Source of the DNA: Fibrisoma montanum
Lineage (GTDB): Bacteria > Bacteroidota > Bacteroidia > Cytophagales > Spirosomataceae
NCBI RefSeq assembly: GCF_003583365.1
Contig: NZ_QXED01000005.1
Coordinates: 124,001-188,000, forward strand
Direction of reading: 5' to 3'
DNA length: 64,000 bases
This document shows, piece after piece, positions 51,154 through 58,472 of the stretch. The position numbers were made by a program, and so were the translations under genes. The notes beneath the pieces are model-generated. The model ran no database searches. It was not told where the DNA came from and was given only the letters and a program-made list of their open reading frames with translations. Numbering within the stretch: the stretch's first letter is position 1; every line of letters starts with the position of its first letter.

Positions 51154-52773
51154 TTACCGGCGGGCGGCCCCTTTTGACATCGTTGCCCGACCAAGGAAAA
51201 TTTCGTCGCCTTTCAGCGTAAGGGTTGTGTAGAAGTTGTACCCGTTCTCGACGTACCGGAGCATCACCTGGCTCGTTTGATTGGGGCGGCCGTAGGGTTT
51301 GGTAGCCGCCACCAGAATCTGGTTGCCGTTGACGATGGCCCGGACGAAGGGCAGATCGCGGGTTTTGAGCTGATTGGCGTTGTATTTATACCACGTTTGA
51401 CCGCCATCAACGGATAGGTCCGTCTGCTCGTTGAGGTACGTTTCGCGGCCATTGAACAGATCGCCGTGGTGTTTGAAGACGCGCCACAGCCCATGAATGT
51501 AATGCTCGTAGCAGGCATAGTTCCGGTCGTTGGCCAGCCCTTTCAAGGCCGGATCATTGGGCGATGGCTGATCGGGAACCAGGTCCTTGTGGTCGTCCCA
51601 GAACAGGACACCATACGCCCCCGTGAACCAGTAAAAAATGCCCATGCCCTCCGCTACGGCCGGTGGGGCGGGGTGTTCGGCTTTGCCGCTGTTGGCGTAA
51701 TCGGCGTTCTGCGTATTGAACAGCCAGTGCCACGCAATGCGCGGTTTAGGCGACAACCGCCGGTTCACCTCCTGCTCGGCCAGCAACGACGCCAGCCAGT
51801 GCCGGTCACCGTTGCCGGTATGGCGGGCGGAATAATCAAAATCAGGGTAGAGGTAATACGTTCCCGGCATCTGAAAATCGACGAAATCGGCGTACGACTT
51901 TCCGATGATATCGTCAGGCATGCCCCGCCGACGGCTCGTAGCGGTGTGTTTGGCGGGGGTGTTCCAGAGCCAGTCGGGTTTGGCCCCATAGTGATCGGCG
52001 CGGGAGTTACCGAAGCTGTTGTGCGGGACGGGAGCAATGGAGCCAACTTTGGTCTGGGGGCTTACGTTCTCTTTAATCGTCTTGATCATGAACGTGTACA
52101 GATTGGCCTGTTCCTGCTGGTTGCCGTAGCTTGTTCCTTCGTTCTCGATGTCCAGGAAAATATGGCCGAACGTACTCTTCAGGCTGCCCGGCGGACAATC
52201 ACCAAAAGCCACACAGCCGCCACCCAGTTCCGCCGACGCGTTGAACAGGGTATTTCGCATGGTACGGGCATTGGCCGGGGGGCGGTAGGTCACGGCACTG
52301 GCCTGTTCGCTGTTGCGGGCCCAGCCCAGCTCGAACGGCGGGTTCGCAAAGTAATCCTGGTACAGAATAAGCGAACGCTGGCTTGGTTTCAACTGACTTC
52401 TCCAGCCGGCGGCCGGGAAACCATCGGTCCAGATTTCGACGCCCGGGACCATACGGGTCTGCTCCACAGCCGAGAAACCCCGGCGAAACAGCTTGTCGCG
52501 GTCCTGCTGAACGTGCAGGTTCCGGCCGGCTCCGCAGAACGTAATGGTTTTGGTGGCGGGCAGCGTAAAATCGCTGACTACGTCGATGTTGTAGTACCCT
52601 TTGCGGTTGGCGGGCGTGGGCGTAAAGCGGGCGCGTGGGGTAGGGGTGAGCGCGGTCGGCTGGGGGAGCGTACCTTCCAGCCGTACGGCGACAGGCTCCG
52701 GTGGCCGGGTTGACCACCAGTAAATGCCCGAACCAGCCAGCAGCAGGCTACTCAGCGTAATGAATTTAAGCAT
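51154..52773 (-). CDS. Hypothetical secreted or membrane-anchored protein, 539 aa
   Basis: The ATG at 52773 begins MLKFITLSSLLLAGSGIYWW, an uncleaved signal anchor or signal peptide; an earlier ATG at 52797 adds eight polar residues. A Thr/Pro-rich spacer follows (about 35-60). The bulk contains FGHIFLDIENEGTSYGNQQE, YYLYPDFDYSARH, RIAWHWLFNTQNADYA and GIFYWFTGAYGVLFWDDHKD, a pattern reminiscent of TIM-barrel glycoside-hydrolase-like proteins with Asp/Glu at strand ends, but I recognise no named family. The C-terminal 120 residues (SVDGGQTWYKYNANQL to LKGDEIFLG) look like a beta domain. It is probably exported and acts in the envelope. Confidence 0.65.
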   Translation of the reverse strand: MLKFITLSSLLLAGSGIYWWSTRPPEPVAVRLEGTLPQPTALTPTPRARFTPTPANRKGYYNIDVVSDFTLPATKTITFCGAGRNLHVQQDRDKLFRRGFSAVEQTRMVPGVEIWTDGFPAAGWRSQLKPSQRSLILYQDYFANPPFELGWARNSEQASAVTYRPPANARTMRNTLFNASAELGGGCVAFGDCPPGSLKSTFGHIFLDIENEGTSYGNQQEQANLYTFMIKTIKENVSPQTKVGSIAPVPHNSFGNSRADHYGAKPDWLWNTPAKHTATSRRRGMPDDIIGKSYADFVDFQMPGTYYLYPDFDYSARHTGNGDRHWLASLLAEQEVNRRLSPKPRIAWHWLFNTQNADYANSGKAEHPAPPAVAEGMGIFYWFTGAYGVLFWDDHKDLVPDQPSPNDPALKGLANDRNYACYEHYIHGLWRVFKHHGDLFNGRETYLNEQTDLSVDGGQTWYKYNANQLKTRDLPFVRAIVNGNQILVAATKPYGRPNQTSQVMLRYVENGYNFYTTLTLKGDEIFLGRATMSKGAARR

Positions 52774-52905
52774 GGAACCAGAATGTTGGGTTGTCATTCC
52801 CCAATAGAACGAAAAGTGGATTCGTTGTAGTCGACGGTGGCCCCGGATTTAGTCAACTCGTCAATACGTGACAGCCGGCAAACGTACCGCCGATGCCTGA
52901 AACAG

Positions 52906-52937
52906 AAACCCCACAGCAGGTAAAAGCTGTGGGGTTT
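52906..52937. terminator. Hairpin terminator of the amidohydrolase gene
   Basis: AAACCCCACAGC (52906-52917) pairs perfectly with GCTGTGGGGTTT (52926-52937) around an 8-nt loop, 9 bases beyond the stop codon of the gene at 52946-53818 on the minus strand. Confidence 0.8.
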
Positions 52938-52945
52938 CCGGAAGA

Positions 52946-53818
52946 CTATTCGTCGATATATCGCTTTGTAATGGGCTGGTACGAATCAATGCGCCGGTCG
53001 CGGAAGTACGGCCAGGTGGTGCGGTATTTGTCCGACAGCGCCAGGTCGACTGCCTGCACGTGAACGACCTCCTGATCGTGCGGGGCCAGGTACAGCAGTG
53101 ATCCAAATGGGTTTGACACAAACGACCCACCCCAGAACTGCTGCTCGGCTTCCTGCCCCACGCGGTTGACGGCCACGACGTGGACACCGTTGGCAATAGC
53201 GTGGCTGCGCTGGATGGTCTGCCAGGCGTTGTATTGTTCCTCGTTCTGCTTCGGATCAGGTTCCTGCGTGTCCCAGCCGATAGCGGTAGGGTAGAACAGG
53301 ATTTCGGCACCCATCAGGGCCGTAATGCGGGCCGCTTCCGGATACCACTGGTCCCAGCAGATCAGAACGCCAATGCGGGCAAACTTGGTATCAAACACCC
53401 GGTAGCCCGTATCGCCGGGAGTGAAGTAAAACTTCTCGTAGTAGCCGGGGTCGTCGGGGATGTGCATCTTGCGGTACTTACCCAGGTACGTACCGTCGGC
53501 ATCCAGCACGGCCGTTGTGTTGTGGTAGAGCCCCTGCGCCCGCTTCTCGAACAGCGACGCAATGATGACCACACCCAGCTCACGCGCTACGTCGCTCAGG
53601 CGGTCGGTGGTGGGGCCGGGGATCGGCTCCGCCAGACTGAAATTATGGTGATCCTCGACGTCGCAGAAGTACAGCGACCGGAACAGTTCCTGCAAACAAA
53701 CGATCTGAGCGCCTTTCTGGGCGGCTTCGCGGATGCCATCAATGGCCTTTTGCAAATTGGCCTCTACGTCGTCTGTGCAGGCCATCTGCACCAAACCAAT
53801 GTTAACGTTCTTTGTCAT
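52946..53818 (-). CDS. Carbon-nitrogen hydrolase, N-carbamoylputrescine amidase-like, 290 aa
   Basis: A nitrilase-superfamily enzyme with the Glu-Lys-Cys triad visible: AQIVCLQELFRSLYFC (Glu), GKYRKMHIPDDPGYYEKFYF (Lys) and FARIGVLICWDQWYPEAARI (Cys). The spacing and the motifs PGYYEKFYFTPGDTGYRVFD match the AguB group (putrescine synthesis from agmatine) better than nitrilases. Length is standard. No agmatine deiminase gene lies beside it in the window; the upstream 400 bases hold the first cassette-like hairpin. The gene symbol is withheld because substrate assignment rests on resemblance only. Confidence 0.88.
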   Translation of the reverse strand: MTKNVNIGLVQMACTDDVEANLQKAIDGIREAAQKGAQIVCLQELFRSLYFCDVEDHHNFSLAEPIPGPTTDRLSDVARELGVVIIASLFEKRAQGLYHNTTAVLDADGTYLGKYRKMHIPDDPGYYEKFYFTPGDTGYRVFDTKFARIGVLICWDQWYPEAARITALMGAEILFYPTAIGWDTQEPDPKQNEEQYNAWQTIQRSHAIANGVHVVAVNRVGQEAEQQFWGGSFVSNPFGSLLYLAPHDQEVVHVQAVDLALSDKYRTTWPYFRDRRIDSYQPITKRYIDE

Positions 53819-54224
53819 TAGCGTGGCCGGGACAAGCGGGTCCAGGCGTTGAAAATTAGACGTGGTTTAATTAATAGAGGGCGTCGGCGACACAAAAGTA
53901 GTTTCTTTAGCCGCAATCGACGGTTAAGAAAACAAAACTCTTACCACGCGGGTTCGGGGAAATTGCTGGTTGAGAAGGAATGTTTAAGGCTTAAGGTATT
54001 GCGTTGCCGCTCTGCACCCAACGACCCAGGGGGTTGATGGTGCGTAAGCTATTTGATTGAACTGATGTACCTGAACCTTTACACCCCCTGTCCGTTGGGC
54101 TAAACGCCTGACTTCGGGGGCAAGCAACCTGTCGCCCGACAAGCCGCCCACGCGGAGCGGAGACGACGTACAAATCTGATAAGACCGAGCGTGAAGCCAA
54201 ACCAAGTACATCAGTTACCGTATC
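53819..54224. other. Intergenic region at the island border
   Basis: 406 bases without a gene. The right half contains the attC-like hairpin (54016-54100), a CCTGTCGCC word at 54128-54136, and inverted copies of AACTGATGTAC (from 54060) and GTACATCAGTT (from 54205), which could fold the whole unit into a larger arm. This is the junction between backbone and the AT-rich accessory island. Confidence 0.6.
54016..54100. other. attC-like hairpin 1
   Basis: ACCCAAC (54016-54022) pairs with GTTGGGC (54094-54100), fitting integron R boxes RYYYAAC/GTTRRRY. After spacers of 4 and 3 nt the inner box CAGGGGGT (54027-54034) pairs with ACCCCCTG (54083-54090). The 48-nt loop begins TGATG and ends TTTAC on the plus strand. 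All these landmarks recur at 56437-56500. A CCTGTCGCC word follows 27 nt beyond GTTGGGC. Confidence 0.65.
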
Positions 54225-55667
54225 CTAACTTAACTGCTCATCAAATATTTCAATTGTGTCAGGAATTCTTCTTTTGAAGACTTCTTCTAATATTAGTCTA
54301 CTCCAAGATTCTAATTTATGCTTTCCCGAAATAATTTCGTTAACTTGAAGTATATGGCCACTCCTTGACGTCCCCGTTTTCATTGTAAACTCGTCAGAGA
54401 CTAACTTGAATTTCTTGTCATCTAAATCCATTTCTATTACGTAACAGACAGCAAAATGTTTTCTACTAACAGGTAGGTTTGGTGTATATATAATGAATGA
54501 TTCTGTATTCTTTATCGAAACAGAATCTACAACGTTATTTTGTAACGATACAGATTCTAGGACTTCTTTCTGTATAGAAAGAGACTCGCCTATTTCTTCT
54601 TCAATTTCCCTATGTAATGTCTGCTCAATTGTTTTAAGAATACCTGATTTATTATCCTCAAGTCTTACATGGCCTCCAATATATAACAATAATTTCTCTT
54701 TTTCGGGAGATTGTTTTGATATACGTTTACCACTTTTTTTAACAACTAGGACGTTATTTCTTTGGGGATTTGTTATGACTGCGATTGCTATAGGCTGGAG
54801 AACATCCCTTGTTTCTACGATGTCTCTGTTTTCAAAATCCAATCTTTCATTATCGAGTAAATGAATATTGTTAATACCGTGAGAAAGTTTCTTTTTAAAA
54901 CTATTATCTACAAATCCAACCTTTTCTATAAGTAGATCTCTTAGACTTTTTAATATTTCTAATGTTACAGTGTAGCTTACGGTATTTGGATCATTATCTG
55001 TTTCACTAGTATCTGTTACGATTTTTTGAATATTTCTAAACTTTGCGCTGTGCCGTTCAATCACCGACTCAGTTGCAAGATTAAATCCTTTCAAAACTTT
55101 TTCTGTCATTATAGACCCTCTTTTTTCTGTTAATAAATTTGCATATTCACGTTTAATTGAAGTTGCCGGGTTGACTTGCAGTACATAAATTAAATCTAAA
55201 TAATTGCACCACATATCCATTAAAATGAAATTTTCTATTTGTTTATGAGAGTCATCATCAAGATGTGGTGATTTAGAGTTGGGATTTTTATTTAGCCACT
55301 CGAACCAACATAAGGCGTCGAATATTCCTCTATCAGATATAATAATATCAACTCTATCTTTTTCCCGCTCTAAATACTTAACAATTTCAGATATTGCGGA
55401 AGTTAAAGTCCATATGTTAAAAAATGGATGTCTTTTGTTTTCAATCGGACAAACACTTGCTCTTTCTACCAAAACTACTGTATTAAAACCATTTCTTTTA
55501 AGAAAAATATTTAGTGAATTTATTGTAGTCGACTTGCCTGACTTTGGACTACCACAAAATTCAATTAGTAATGGCCTACGTTTTGCTCTTTCTTGTTTAA
55601 GTTTTAACACTTCCGAAGCCAATATTTCAAGATCTTTTATAGTTCTCTTTTTGTCAAGCTTTTCCAT
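54225..55667 (-). CDS. P-loop kinase fused to a Nudix hydrolase domain, 480 aa
   Basis: The ATG at 55667 (MEKLDKKRTIKDLEILASEV) is two bases beyond the stop of the upstream membrane-protein gene. Residues of about 33-220 form a P-loop NTPase of thymidylate-kinase-like type: Walker A CGSPKSGKSTTINSL, IIISDRGIFDALCWFEWL (a D-R motif), IYVLQVNPATSIKRE. From about 290 a Nudix-like domain follows (IAIAVITNPQRNNVLVVKKS, YIGGHVRLED, TLHREIEEEIGESLSI), with the R-E-x2-E-E-x-G core intact though the preceding spacing is longer than the consensus. The gene is AT-rich and uses AAA/ATT codons unlike its neighbours, indicating transfer. With the partner membrane protein it may form a defence module. Confidence 0.75.
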   Translation of the reverse strand: MEKLDKKRTIKDLEILASEVLKLKQERAKRRPLLIEFCGSPKSGKSTTINSLNIFLKRNGFNTVVLVERASVCPIENKRHPFFNIWTLTSAISEIVKYLEREKDRVDIIISDRGIFDALCWFEWLNKNPNSKSPHLDDDSHKQIENFILMDMWCNYLDLIYVLQVNPATSIKREYANLLTEKRGSIMTEKVLKGFNLATESVIERHSAKFRNIQKIVTDTSETDNDPNTVSYTVTLEILKSLRDLLIEKVGFVDNSFKKKLSHGINNIHLLDNERLDFENRDIVETRDVLQPIAIAVITNPQRNNVLVVKKSGKRISKQSPEKEKLLLYIGGHVRLEDNKSGILKTIEQTLHREIEEEIGESLSIQKEVLESVSLQNNVVDSVSIKNTESFIIYTPNLPVSRKHFAVCYVIEMDLDDKKFKLVSDEFTMKTGTSRSGHILQVNEIISGKHKLESWSRLILEEVFKRRIPDTIEIFDEQLS

Positions 55668-55669
55668 GA

Positions 55670-56191
55670 TCAACTGTTTTTAAAAGTTTTGGTTGCCCAT
55701 TCACTGCTTTTTGTTTCGATATACGTCAGTATATCTCCTGATGCAAAACCAGCAAAAAAAGAAAGAAACATTGATAAATATATAAACCCTATTTCAAGTT
55801 GAGTTTCTTTAACAGTAACTATATTAACTCCTGACTTTAAGGAAATATGAATGAGAAGAGAAAATCCTATCGCAAACATTGGTCTTGCGTAAAAGTAAGT
55901 ATACATGCCTAATTCTCTAATCTTTTCATCTTCATTGCTTGGTTGTCGCATTTCTTTATTTATACTGGCTTTGTATATTTTTCTTAGATAAAAAATAGAG
56001 CTTCCAACCAATGCAGTACCGAAACCTCCTACAATAGATGCTAGCGATATGGTTACTCGGAAACAATGAAAGTAGCTTTCGTAAAGTAAAGCTGTTAAAC
56101 TCAAAACTAAACCAACAAAAAACAGGAATATATAATAGTTTATTAAGCTTGATATTTTCTCTACCGAAAGTATAAACCAATCTTTGTTCAT
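55670..56191 (-). CDS. Four-transmembrane protein, partner of the kinase-Nudix protein, 173 aa
   Basis: Four hydrophobic segments are visible: YYIFLFFVGLVLSLTALLY (about 19-37), ISLASIVGGFGTALVGSSIF (48-67), PMFAIGFSLLIHISL (104-118) and IGFIYLSMFLSFFAGFASGD (133-152). Between the second and third lies a charged cytoplasmic loop (INKEMRQPSNEDEKIRELG). No signal or enzymatic motif is present. FAGFASGDI resembles the last helix of small bacterial SLATT-like membrane proteins, but this is weak. The gene is immediately upstream of, and surely co-transcribed with, the kinase-Nudix gene. A membrane effector or anchor is an attractive but unproven reading. Strongly AT-rich. Confidence 0.65.
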   Translation of the reverse strand: MNKDWFILSVEKISSLINYYIFLFFVGLVLSLTALLYESYFHCFRVTISLASIVGGFGTALVGSSIFYLRKIYKASINKEMRQPSNEDEKIRELGMYTYFYARPMFAIGFSLLIHISLKSGVNIVTVKETQLEIGFIYLSMFLSFFAGFASGDILTYIETKSSEWATKTFKNS

Positions 56192-56276
56192 GATAACGGG
56201 CGGACTGTAAAGTACAAAGAAGGCCGTAGAAAGAATCCTACTCGTACAACAAAATTAATCAGTTAACTTGTTGAGC

Positions 56277-56404
56277 AGTTCAGCTTGTCAACCCCAAGTC
56301 GTCCTGTCTGTCATACTGTCACGCCATGTAAGTTCAGTTTGACGACTGACGCCCGAACTGCGAACGTAAAAGCGTGCCTATCAACCAAGTTCAGCTTGTC
56401 AACC
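56277..56404. repeat. Direct repeat pair AGTTCAGCTTGTCAACC
   Basis: Two exact 17-base copies, 56277-56293 and 56388-56404, 94 bases apart in the spacer between the two gene pairs. They could be remnants of a tandemly duplicated cassette end. Confidence 0.75.
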
Positions 56405-56436
56405 GGAGCCGCCGAATCCACCCAGCTTGGGCAAGC

Positions 56437-56500
56437 ACCCAACGTCACCGTGTGTTGATGACGAGCGAAGCGAGACATTTACACACACGGACGGTTGGGC
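56437..56500. other. attC-like hairpin 2
   Basis: ACCCAAC (56437-56443) pairs with GTTGGGC (56494-56500). After 4- and 3-nt spacers the inner box CCGTGTGT (56448-56455) pairs with ACACACGG (56483-56490). The 27-nt loop begins TGATG and ends TTTAC, as in hairpin 1, and CCTGTCGCC follows 26 nt beyond GTTGGGC. Because the inner boxes differ from hairpin 1 yet still pair, structure rather than sequence seems to be conserved. Confidence 0.65.
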
Positions 56501-56551
56501 TGACAGTCTGACTTTGCGGCCTGTTGCCTGTCGCCGAAAAGGTAGACTTAC

Positions 56552-56848
56552 TTATTCGTTTGAGTCAAGCAGCCCTTGCTCTCTCAATTTGGCTGTGTAA
56601 TCCTCCAGTGATAACGGACAATTCGCCAAATCCATGAAGTCAGATTTTTCCAACTTACACTGCCGCTTCATTTGTCCAATCAACGAATCACCCAATTCCT
56701 TCTCTCCGTGACTAATTTTTGTGTACAATACTACCTTTCCGTTATAACGAAATTCAAGATATTTATGGTCGTCGCTTCGATTTGCAGAATCCTCAAAGCC
56801 TTTCTTTTTAAGATTTTTGTACGTCTGTTTTGCGTCAAGCGTGGGCAT
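56552..56848 (-). CDS. HicA-like toxin, 98 aa
   Basis: The ATG at 56848 gives MPTLDAKQTYKNLKKKGFED; an upstream TTG is also in frame. The pattern KKKGFED-RSDDHKYLEF-GKVVLYTKISHG with KELGDSLIGQMKRQCKL and DFMDLANCPLSLEDY resembles HicA-type dsRNA-binding-fold toxins, in particular a subgroup with the KxSHGxKE and NCPLS blocks that I recall as HicA-like. The catalytic His of HicA would correspond to the one in DDHKYLEF. It overlaps the upstream HicB-like gene by 14 nt, the antitoxin-first order being less common than hicAB. A mRNA interferase role is inferred. Confidence 0.6.
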   Translation of the reverse strand: MPTLDAKQTYKNLKKKGFEDSANRSDDHKYLEFRYNGKVVLYTKISHGEKELGDSLIGQMKRQCKLEKSDFMDLANCPLSLEDYTAKLREQGLLDSNE

Positions 56849-57788
56849 GGTTATCAACTTGTTTGACTAAGGCGTTTAGGATTGCTTTTACAGATTGAAG
56901 TCGTTTCGTCAGTTCGGCATTTGACAAAGAATTATAACGATTGTAAATATACTCGAACTCCTCAGCAAAGCTTTGCTCTGCTTCTTCTATCGTTAGGCCG
57001 GTTCCAACCAAGTCGAGTATCTCACAAGTCATAACATAATAATCGTCCTCTTTTTCGAGTAGACACCGAAGCGGGCTAAAAAGCGTAAATGTGTGCGTAC
57101 TCGATACAATTATATCTGGTGCAAGTGATAACGATGCCTGTTTATCAGAGTACTCCTCAATAGTTTTTGAATTGACCTTTTTATCACCCCGATAAGTGGT
57201 AACTACCTTTTTGAAACTAACCTCCTGAATAGTTTCTAACTCCTTATTCTCAATCAGAGGTGTTACTAATCGGTCACGAACTTCTTTAGCGAATGGCCGA
57301 ATTGTGTAAAGCGGGACAATATTGTCTTTACCTTCCTTTTGCTTAAAATTGACCACACTAACAGGTGAGCCACCAAAGCTGTTAACGAAATTGTATAAAC
57401 CATCAACTACCTCATTACGCCGGTAAGCATCTGGATATAATTCTTTTACTTTTGAGAAATTGCCTTTTCCTGACGCTTCAACCAGTTCATCAAATTTTTG
57501 ACGAACTAATTCCCGTTGATTATCAACGTCTCCGTTAAGTGTTAATTGACGACGCGGGGTGAATGAAAATTGCGGAACTGCACTACCAGCCTTAAAGCCA
57601 GTAAGTTCTATTTTAAAATTATTTAAATCTATTGTAGAACCTTCTGAAACATTAACTTTAGCAAGCGTCTGGAGTAGCGTTTGAAGATTTTTAGCTATTT
57701 CAACTAAATAGTCAACCGGAAGAGAGTTGTATTTGCCAACCTCTCCGCTTACCTGTAAATTAATGGTTTCTTTATCTTGCTCGGACAT
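56835..57788 (-). CDS. Large protein with HicB-like C-terminal domain, 317 aa
   Basis: It starts MSEQDKETINLQVSGEVGKY. The N-terminal 230 residues form a region I do not recognise, predicted alternately helical and beta. Near the end EKEDDYYVMTCEILDLVGTG, LTIEEAEQSFAEEFEYIYNR follows the HicB antitoxin pattern (a partially degraded RNase H-like fold: E-D-x-x-Y-V-x-x-C-x-x-L, G-x-T-x-E-E-A). Typical HicB is 80-140 residues, so this is a much larger version. With the overlapping HicA-like gene downstream it probably forms a toxin-antitoxin pair, a frequent cargo of integron cassettes. Base composition is AT-rich. Confidence 0.55.
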   Translation of the reverse strand: MSEQDKETINLQVSGEVGKYNSLPVDYLVEIAKNLQTLLQTLAKVNVSEGSTIDLNNFKIELTGFKAGSAVPQFSFTPRRQLTLNGDVDNQRELVRQKFDELVEASGKGNFSKVKELYPDAYRRNEVVDGLYNFVNSFGGSPVSVVNFKQKEGKDNIVPLYTIRPFAKEVRDRLVTPLIENKELETIQEVSFKKVVTTYRGDKKVNSKTIEEYSDKQASLSLAPDIIVSSTHTFTLFSPLRCLLEKEDDYYVMTCEILDLVGTGLTIEEAEQSFAEEFEYIYNRYNSLSNAELTKRLQSVKAILNALVKQVDNHAHA

Positions 57789-58229
57789 ACAGGGTTAACG
57801 AATCTAGGCTAACATTTGTCGTCAAAAGTACAAAAATCAGGCCAGCTACTTATCCTATGTAAGCATAATCTTACCCAGTTAAGACGTTTGCCCTGTCGCC
57901 AATACGCTGCCCTACAAACCAAAACTTAACCTGTCGGGGTCGCTCCGGCGCACCTGTTTGTCTTGTCAGCCGAAACTTACCTGACTCACTTACGTTGCCC
58001 ACGTGGGGCGTTTCCTCTGTCGCCCGAAAGCTGGAAATGGAAGCAACTTTTTAGACTACACCCAACAAGTATATGTACGCCAAACTGCGGAACTACAATA
58101 AGCTGAATTTCAGCTATATTTACGCCTTCGCAAGCGATGAAATCCTATCATGTTGCATTATGCTACTAAAGAACGTATTCGATTACGCTACTTGCAAATT
58201 TTTGTCAATTTCCATTTACTAAGCGGTAT
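57789..58229. other. Intergenic region with R-box-like site and cassette-end words
   Basis: 441 bases without a supported gene. CTGTCGCC words occur at 57893-57900 and 58017-58024, as next to the two attC-like hairpins. A lone CACCCAAC (58059-58066) matches one R box but has no partner, so it could be the recombination point of an attI-like site or chance. Several CGACAGG-type and ACTTACCTGACT words suggest decayed copies. The right end is AT-rich and may hold the promoter for the small plus-strand gene. Confidence 0.5.
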
Positions 58230-58472
58230 ATGTATTTTCAGGTGCAGGTAGTCGTACAGCGCGTTTGGGATATTGAGGGATATCCGAACTACTTCTTTGA
58301 CGAAAAGGGCAAGCTCTACCGCCTTACGGCGAGAGGAGAGGTGAAACCGCTCCGGCGAACTGTAAAGCGATATACGCAGGGATATACCCTCAAAAGCCGG
58401 TTCTATAGCCTAGCCCAGCTTCGGTATATGCTCCGGCGGCACGGTGCTACAGATCATCCAGCAGGCTTTTGA
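58230..58472 (+). CDS. Small protein with NUMOD4-like element, 80 aa
   Basis: VWDIEGYPNYFFDEKGKLYR resembles the NUMOD4/HNH-associated motif (W-x-x-I-x-G-Y-x-x-Y-x-v-s-x-x-G-x-v) found in phage and mobile-element DNA-binding proteins. The remainder (VKPLRRTVKRYTQGYTLKSR) is strongly basic, consistent with nucleic-acid binding, and YSLAQLRYMLRRH may be a helix-turn segment. No nuclease domain follows. Its 3' end overlaps the end of the decayed recombinase gene on the other strand by 26 nt. Likely a mobile-element accessory protein. Confidence 0.55.
   Translation: MYFQVQVVVQRVWDIEGYPNYFFDEKGKLYRLTARGEVKPLRRTVKRYTQGYTLKSRFYSLAQLRYMLRRHGATDHPAGF

Larger units (their letters stand above)
56192..56551. 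other. Intergenic region with attC-like hairpin 2 and direct repeats
   Basis: 360 bases without a gene. It holds the attC-like hairpin (56437-56500), a CCTGTCGCC word at 56527-56535 and two identical 17-base copies of AGTTCAGCTTGTCAACC (56277-56293 and 56388-56404). The left part near 56192-56260 is AT-rich and could contain the promoter of the membrane-protein gene. Confidence 0.6.

Noticed and set aside
51466-52713. Plus-strand ORF of 415 aa
   Set aside because: It is antisense to the secreted-protein gene, which has a signal peptide and coherent composition; the plus frame is V/G/R-rich without motifs.
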